NCBI RefSeq assembly: GCF_963662255.1 | Contig: NC_085047.1 | Coordinates: 13,694,347 to 13,758,346 of the forward strand | From: Cinclus cinclus | Taxonomy: Eukaryota; Chordata; Aves; Passeriformes; Cinclidae | Direction of reading: 5' to 3' | DNA: 64,000 nucleotides | Shown: piece after piece, positions 58,701-64,000 of the stretch | Layout of the letters: the number at the start of each line of letters is the position of its first letter | Position numbering within the stretch: position 1 is the stretch's first letter | Notes under the pieces: generated by a model | What the model saw: only the letters and a program-made list of their open reading frames with translations | Told to the model about the DNA's origin: nothing | Database searches by the model: none | Program-made: the position numbers and the translations under genes

Positions 58701-61700
58701 GTGCAGGTTTTGGTGGAGGAAAATGTATGTCCACATCCACCCTACTAAAAGGTGTTCGTTTTTAATTATTAAGGGTTATTTTATGCAATGTTCTTGTCAG
58801 AATGTGAGTACCAGCAGTATCTGGTCATTCTGATCACCCTGCAACTATCTTTCTGTGTAATATTCCTCTGTAAACCATCTCTCCCAGCTCTTACTTCTTA
58901 TGAAAAGTACAAAGGACATATGAGGGAGAAGGAGGGGTAAATGAGCACAGTGCTGGATGTTCCCTGAGAAGCTCCTCATAGGCTGATAATTTAGGGTGCA
59001 ACAAGTCACCAATTAACTCTTCTCCTGACAGCTAGTTGATGCAATTGTCTATGGCTTTCCTTCCCCTTCTTCTCCAAGGTGCTGGCAGAGTCAGAGCATG
59101 CATCAGGGAGTGCTGCTGAAGAGAGTTTCATGCAGTCCAGAGGACTTTCCTGGGACTGCAGGGAGTCCACAAAGAGGCAGTGCAGTGGTAGTTGTAGGGC
59201 CATGATCTGGGGATGTTGTGCTTAGCATGGCTGTGTTGGGATTATGTTCCCAGTACCACCTCCCTCCCTGCAAAACTCCAGAGAAAGTTCTTCACTGCTT
59301 CTTACAGAGAAGCATAAAGTTAATGATCAGGTGTGCTCCTGTGGCCAGGGCAGCCCAGAGGGGAGAAAGAGATGGGGAGAAGGAGAGGTTGGAAAGGAGG
59401 ATTGAAGGCGGGGTGGTAACAGGCTGGCAAGAGCAATCACAGCCTTCTAGAGCATCCACGGTGCTGGCCATCCTTAACATTGTGCATTTTCAAATACTCA
59501 AAGGAGCATTTAAAGAACAGGAATTCTACTACTCTTTTAATTTAAAACCTTAAGGAAAAGGGGTAGTCCACCTTCTGCCAAAGCAGCTGATTATACATCA
59601 CTCAGATTTTCTGAAGAGCACACAACTGTTTATATTACTGAGTCATAACAGGGATGGTCTCAGAACAAACATGTATAATCTCAGAAGTAATTTTCAAATT
59701 TAGTCAGCCACATCCAAGTCGCTGTAGATAAATCTCCTACTAACCATTTGGCTTCTAAATCATGAGACAGAATCATGAAAACAGATGTTTTGTGATGAGA
59801 AGTGACTAAGAGCTAAATACTTCTATGAGCTCTGAATATTTTAGACCATGACAGCCTCCTTGGTAGCTGGGCATAATAATTACCCTTCTTCCTCCTGCTC
59901 TCAAATCTTATGCTGGAGATGAGAATGTAGTTTGTTATTGCTACTGAGAGTCTTGCACTAAATTTTTAACATCTCCCTGTAATTTTGTTAGAGACTCCAA
60001 TTTTATTTCCCCCTACTTCCCCCATCTTCAAGAAGTCTACTTTGAAAATATAATGAGCTCTTCAGCATTTTTATTTTGTTCTGCTTTGAAATAAAAGCAC
60101 TGTAAATCACCTAGAAAATGCTTTCCATGGAAAAAATATTTTCCCAGCAGATAAAATTCACCCTTTGAAAATCACTTCTCTTCACTGCTGCGATGCATGC
60201 AAATTTTGTTTTACAAACAATGGCTTTGGTTTGAAAATGAAAGAAAAATTGCACTTCACTGACTGACATTATTTTGCCTGGCTTTATAGAAGACTGTTAG
60301 AAGGCTAAAATAATCACTTACAATCAATTATGGGTCAATGTTTACACAGGTACCATTCATTCGTGGTACAACCTGGATTATCTCCTTGGAAGTGTGAAAG
60401 GCAGGGTCCTACTTAGCACTGGTTAAGCTGTAGCATCTCAATGTTAACAGAGGGTCAAATCTTCACTGGTAAAAATTGATATGGACATATTGATTTTGAT
60501 TGAGTATTGGTACAAGGCAGATTTTACTGTGTATGTTTTCATCATCTCAGTGCTTTTAAATTTCTGGGGCTTGTTATGTTAATTCTAGTACTACTTAGAT
60601 TTGATTGATCATAACTACCAACAAAGTGCATATTTTAAGAACTACCTTGAATTTTAACCATGAGAGTGATGCTGTCATTGTCTGACTAGCACTTTAGGAC
60701 TGACATCTCTTTCATGTGGAAAATATCCTCTGGGTGCCTCGCTTAGGTCTTGCACTACCCAGTAAGGTGGGATTCAGGCACCTGGTGCTTGAAAGAATGG
60801 GAGTCAGCTACATCTTCAGCCCTGGAGATTGGTTTGCTAGAGCAAACAGGTTATAGACCCTCATACTGCAATGATGAGTATTGGTGTAAAATTAAAAGTC
60901 AGCCACATGCAGCATGTTGTGAACTAACAGTTAAAAGTGTAGAAGTATTAGATTAGTTATACATAATGTGGGCGGGCTTGATTTCATGCTGAATATTGTA
61001 CTCATAAGAAATGTGACAATATTCACTGTTACACAGAAAATATATTTTATTTAAATAAATTTTCTGTTTATTTCAGTTCTATCAGAAAAGAGCATTTATT
61101 GGATATTTCTTTGATATTAACTTCTGTTAAGTAATAAAAGAAAACAGTGGACTCCTAGTGGTAAAACAACATGAAGTAAAAAGCAACAACAAAAAATTAT
61201 TGGTATTCTGAGGAGTTGAACAATGTCCAAAATTTGGTGCAGTCTCATGTAATTCAAAATGTCAAAATGTGTTCTAGTGTAGAAATCTTGCAAAGACATA
61301 TACAGTTCATTTTATTAAGGCTGTGTGATTTACAACATAGATGTTTGTACAAAATGTATTTATACATGGAGGGTCTACTGGAGCTTTATAATTTTAGTAC
61401 ATCAGTTAGATAGTCACTTGATGCAATTAAATTATTCAACTTGATAGAGTAGCCAGCAAAATTTTAATGGGCATTTGCCTTCTGCATTTTCTTCTAGAGA
61501 TGGAGGTTTTTAATGGGAAACACTGTGGGCAGAAAATCTGGAGAGGAGCAATGTACCATAAACCTGGAAAGTAGCTTGTCTTGCATCATTTGGTTTTCTG
61601 CAAATACTGCTTCATATGTGTACAGAAAAGAAAAAAAAAAGAGAGAGAGAAAAAAGTAATCTTAAAGATATAATGGGTTAATAACAGGTTTTTAAAAATC

Positions 61701-62774
61701 TACAGACTGTTTTACAAATTCCTCTACCAGCCATGTCCTAAAGAATATTTCTTCACAGAGAAAATGGCAGCAAGACGGACGTAGATGGAGCTACAGTCAA
61801 TAATGGCAGGCTGATTAGCATATGCTTAATAAAAATCTTATTAACATATGTTCCATTCTAAACATATCACTCAGAGAAGTTATAACAATATTGATGATTT
61901 TTTTACTGTGACAGAACCATGGATATACTGGTTCATTCTTCAGGTTTAAAATCATCAGTAAATAAAAATATGAGAATTAATACCACACTTTAATTCTATA
62001 AAATGGACATTATAATGAGTTGCAGTAATTCTTCTTTCTCCTATTCATTTGAAATTACAGTACCTAACTGCATTTTCTCATAAATGCCACTTAAAGTGAT
62101 GTTTTACTGCCTTCTGCAATGAAAGAGGACAATACATTTTAATTTCTACTTACATTGTTTAGTCTGAAATTTTATTTTATTTTTATATAGTCTCCCAGGT
62201 CAGGTATTGTGATGCTGATGGTTTGCTGTTGAGAATTCAGGACTATAAAAACAGTATTTTGGCCAAAGTAATGTGACTGGTAATGCAAGATTTGCAGTTC
62301 TAGCGGGTGTTATTTTCTGTCTCTTTCATCAATTTTGTCATAAGAAGGCCGTATTATTTTGTTTTGTTTATTTTAAATGAATTTCAGTGCCATTTTTCCT
62401 CACGTAATTAATCTCCAGGTATGCGATACAGATAATAGCTGGACTTTGGACTCATTTAACTTTCACTGTAATCCCAAATCCTTTACCTGATGGAGAACAG
62501 CAGCACCTTAATCTCATTTTAATCTTCAGGAGATTGACATTCTCTGGTTCCATTTGATGGCAATAGAAAAAATACGAAAAGCAGAACAAACCCATACTGC
62601 TCTGAGCAATTACTCTTGGAAGAAACCAATCCCTGTCTTTTTCAGGGAGCACGTAACCTTTGTCCTGCTATCACATGTATGCCATGGGGTTATGAAGAGA
62701 GCATTGAGTTTTGGAAGGCCCCAGACTTTTAAATATCAGGAGAAGTAGCATGTGCTCAGTTGGCATCCTCAATC

Positions 62775-62816
62775 TTTTGGGATTTCTGAGATGTGCTTTT
62801 GGGATTTCTGATGTGC
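62775..62816. repeat. Two-copy direct tandem duplication
   Basis: TTTTGGGATTTCTGAGATGT plus GC (62775-62796) is followed at once by TTTTGGGATTTCTGATGTGC (62797-62816), which differs only by loss of two bases. Confidence 0.9.
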
Positions 62817-63330
62817 AGAGACATCATTCTTTAGTTTAAATCCTCTTCTCTCTAGATTATCAAGTTCCTCCTTCCTCAAGAGCACCCAGCAATGTTTTAT
62901 CTTGGCAGCAGGACCAAAACTTCTACAAACAAGCCTACCCAGGGCCTAAAGAAGCATAGATGGGCAGGAAAAGAGCATCTTGTGGACCTGGTTTGAGAAC
63001 AAATAGCAACATTCAGGTTCTCTAGCTGCTCAGGTCAAGATAAAAGGGAGCTGGATGATTCAGGATGACTGCCTAATATCCCAAGTACTGTTGTATGGAA
63101 CATAATGGGGAACTTATGTACCTGGCCTTGGGGTGTTTCTTTGTTACTCAAAGGCAGCTGGATAATTTGGGGAAACATCTGTCTTTTGGCTGACTAATTC
63201 AGGGGAGGTGAACTTGGTCTCAAATCACTGAAAGATGATTTTTCTTATTGATGGCCTGGAGGTAACCTCAGAGCTAAAGAGACATGTCTGATCATTTCTT
63301 GTGATCTGGAAGTAGTCTTAGAAATAAAGG

Positions 63331-63415
63331 GTTTTTTTGGATTTTTTGGTTTTGTTTTTGTTTTTTGTTTGTTTGTTTGTTTGTTTGTTTAATTTTTCTT
63401 TTTTTCCTAATAAAA
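63331..63415. repeat. T-rich tract with (TTTG)n microsatellite
   Basis: T7, GGATTTTTTGG, then TTTTG and about six TTTG units (core 63365-63390), ending in T-rich sequence. Confidence 0.95.
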
Positions 63416-63897
63416 TTTTTAGAGACTGAAATGATGGTTAATGATAAAGGCAATGAAAACCAGAAAGGAAGCCTTTGAATTTCAGCTTTTAAGAATGTTT
63501 TTCCCGACAGACCAACAGCAATATTCAAGGAAGATAAGGCTAATTATCATGAATATTATTACAAATGCTTTACCTGTGCAGAGATAAACTAAATTAAATT
63601 GTCCTAAGTGGCAACATTTCACAGAGGTGAATGTTTGCACTTCAATACACACATCTTGTGAGAACCATATATTTGCCTTTAAATAGGAAAGACATTAATA
63701 TGAATATATTTCATATAAATTTGATATAAATTCATATATTTTCAATATATATGCATTTAATACATTTCATATTTTTCATGTAAATATGAAATACATATGG
63801 ATATTTGCTATAGTATTTAAGTTGGTTGAGGCACAGGGGTCTTAAGTGTGGTCTCCACAATCACAATTAATTCAGGATGGATGCAGAGCTCATCAAC

Positions 63898-63927
63898 TTG
63901 TCTCTGGTTGCTCCTAACCAGAGACAA
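63898..63927. repeat. Perfect inverted repeat, 12-bp stem and 6-nt loop
   Basis: TTGTCTCTGGTT (63898-63909) and AACCAGAGACAA (63916-63927) are exact reverse complements around GCTCCT. The function is unknown; the stem is too short for a microRNA hairpin. Confidence 0.9.
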
Positions 63928-64000
63928 AATGGGCAGCTTAGAGCAGTTGAAAGTCTCCAAGTTCCCAAGCATATTCTACTAACCATGGGTGCAGAGCCAG

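Larger units (their letters stand above)
58701..64000. other. AT-rich non-coding DNA
   Basis: No supported gene. A GC-enriched patch at about 59040-59470 contains a purine-rich stretch (59348-59410) and open frames of 60 to 110 codons with no similarity I can name. Another slightly GC-richer stretch lies at about 62460-63290. Simple repeats and hairpins are listed separately. An alternating AT-rich patch of ATATT and CATAT motifs runs from about 63685 to 63800. Confidence 0.5.

Noticed and set aside
58303..58833. 176-codon plus-strand open frame
   Set aside because: Antisense to the longest CR1 copy; the CR1 residues are on the minus strand.

Overview
This window looks like ordinary non-coding DNA from a bird genome, most likely a songbird (passerine). 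It is AT-rich and has no long open frame outside transposons and low-complexity DNA. At least thirteen fragments of the avian CR1 LINE are scattered through it; some end in the family's short repeated 3' tail (GATTCTGT/ATCATAGA type), and many keep degraded pieces of the C-terminal part of CR1 ORF2. Three endogenous-retrovirus LTR pieces are also present. One resembles the ERVL LTR family common in birds and one resembles GC-rich LTRs I associate with songbirds, so the passerine call is inference while the avian call is well supported. I saw no bacterial-type genes, operons, CRISPR arrays, tRNAs or rRNAs.

Layout. 1-20 kb: AT-rich DNA with CR1 fragments at 291-823, 3525-3771, 10861-11400, 14058-14215 and 16305-16800. 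20-33 kb: a long CR1 fragment (20481-21090), a long quiet stretch, a 62-base CR1 tail (27258-27319) and an unassigned GC-enriched block (27320-28140). 33-45 kb: a small piece of CR1 ORF2 (33244-33385), a quiet AT-rich stretch that may hold conserved non-coding elements, a CpG-containing GC-rich LTR (about 40860-41758) and a CR1 fragment of another subfamily (42070-42330). 45-52 kb: a compact LTR with a TATA box and a polyadenylation signal (about 45190-45423), a CR1 copy followed by a 26-base T run, a degenerate tandem array (48181-48366) and a shortened ERVL-type LTR (51867-52037). 53-64 kb: three more CR1 copies, including the longest at 57887-58700, then quiet AT-rich DNA.

No host protein-coding exon can be asserted. 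The window could be intergenic or lie in a very large intron. The best candidate host exon is an open frame on the minus strand at 24371-24780, but an open frame of this length is expected a few times by chance in 64 kb. I found no new biological system. The points most worth a second look are the compact LTR promoter, the GC-rich LTR, the degenerate tandem array, two perfect hairpins, and the CR1 pair that shows a clean internal deletion.
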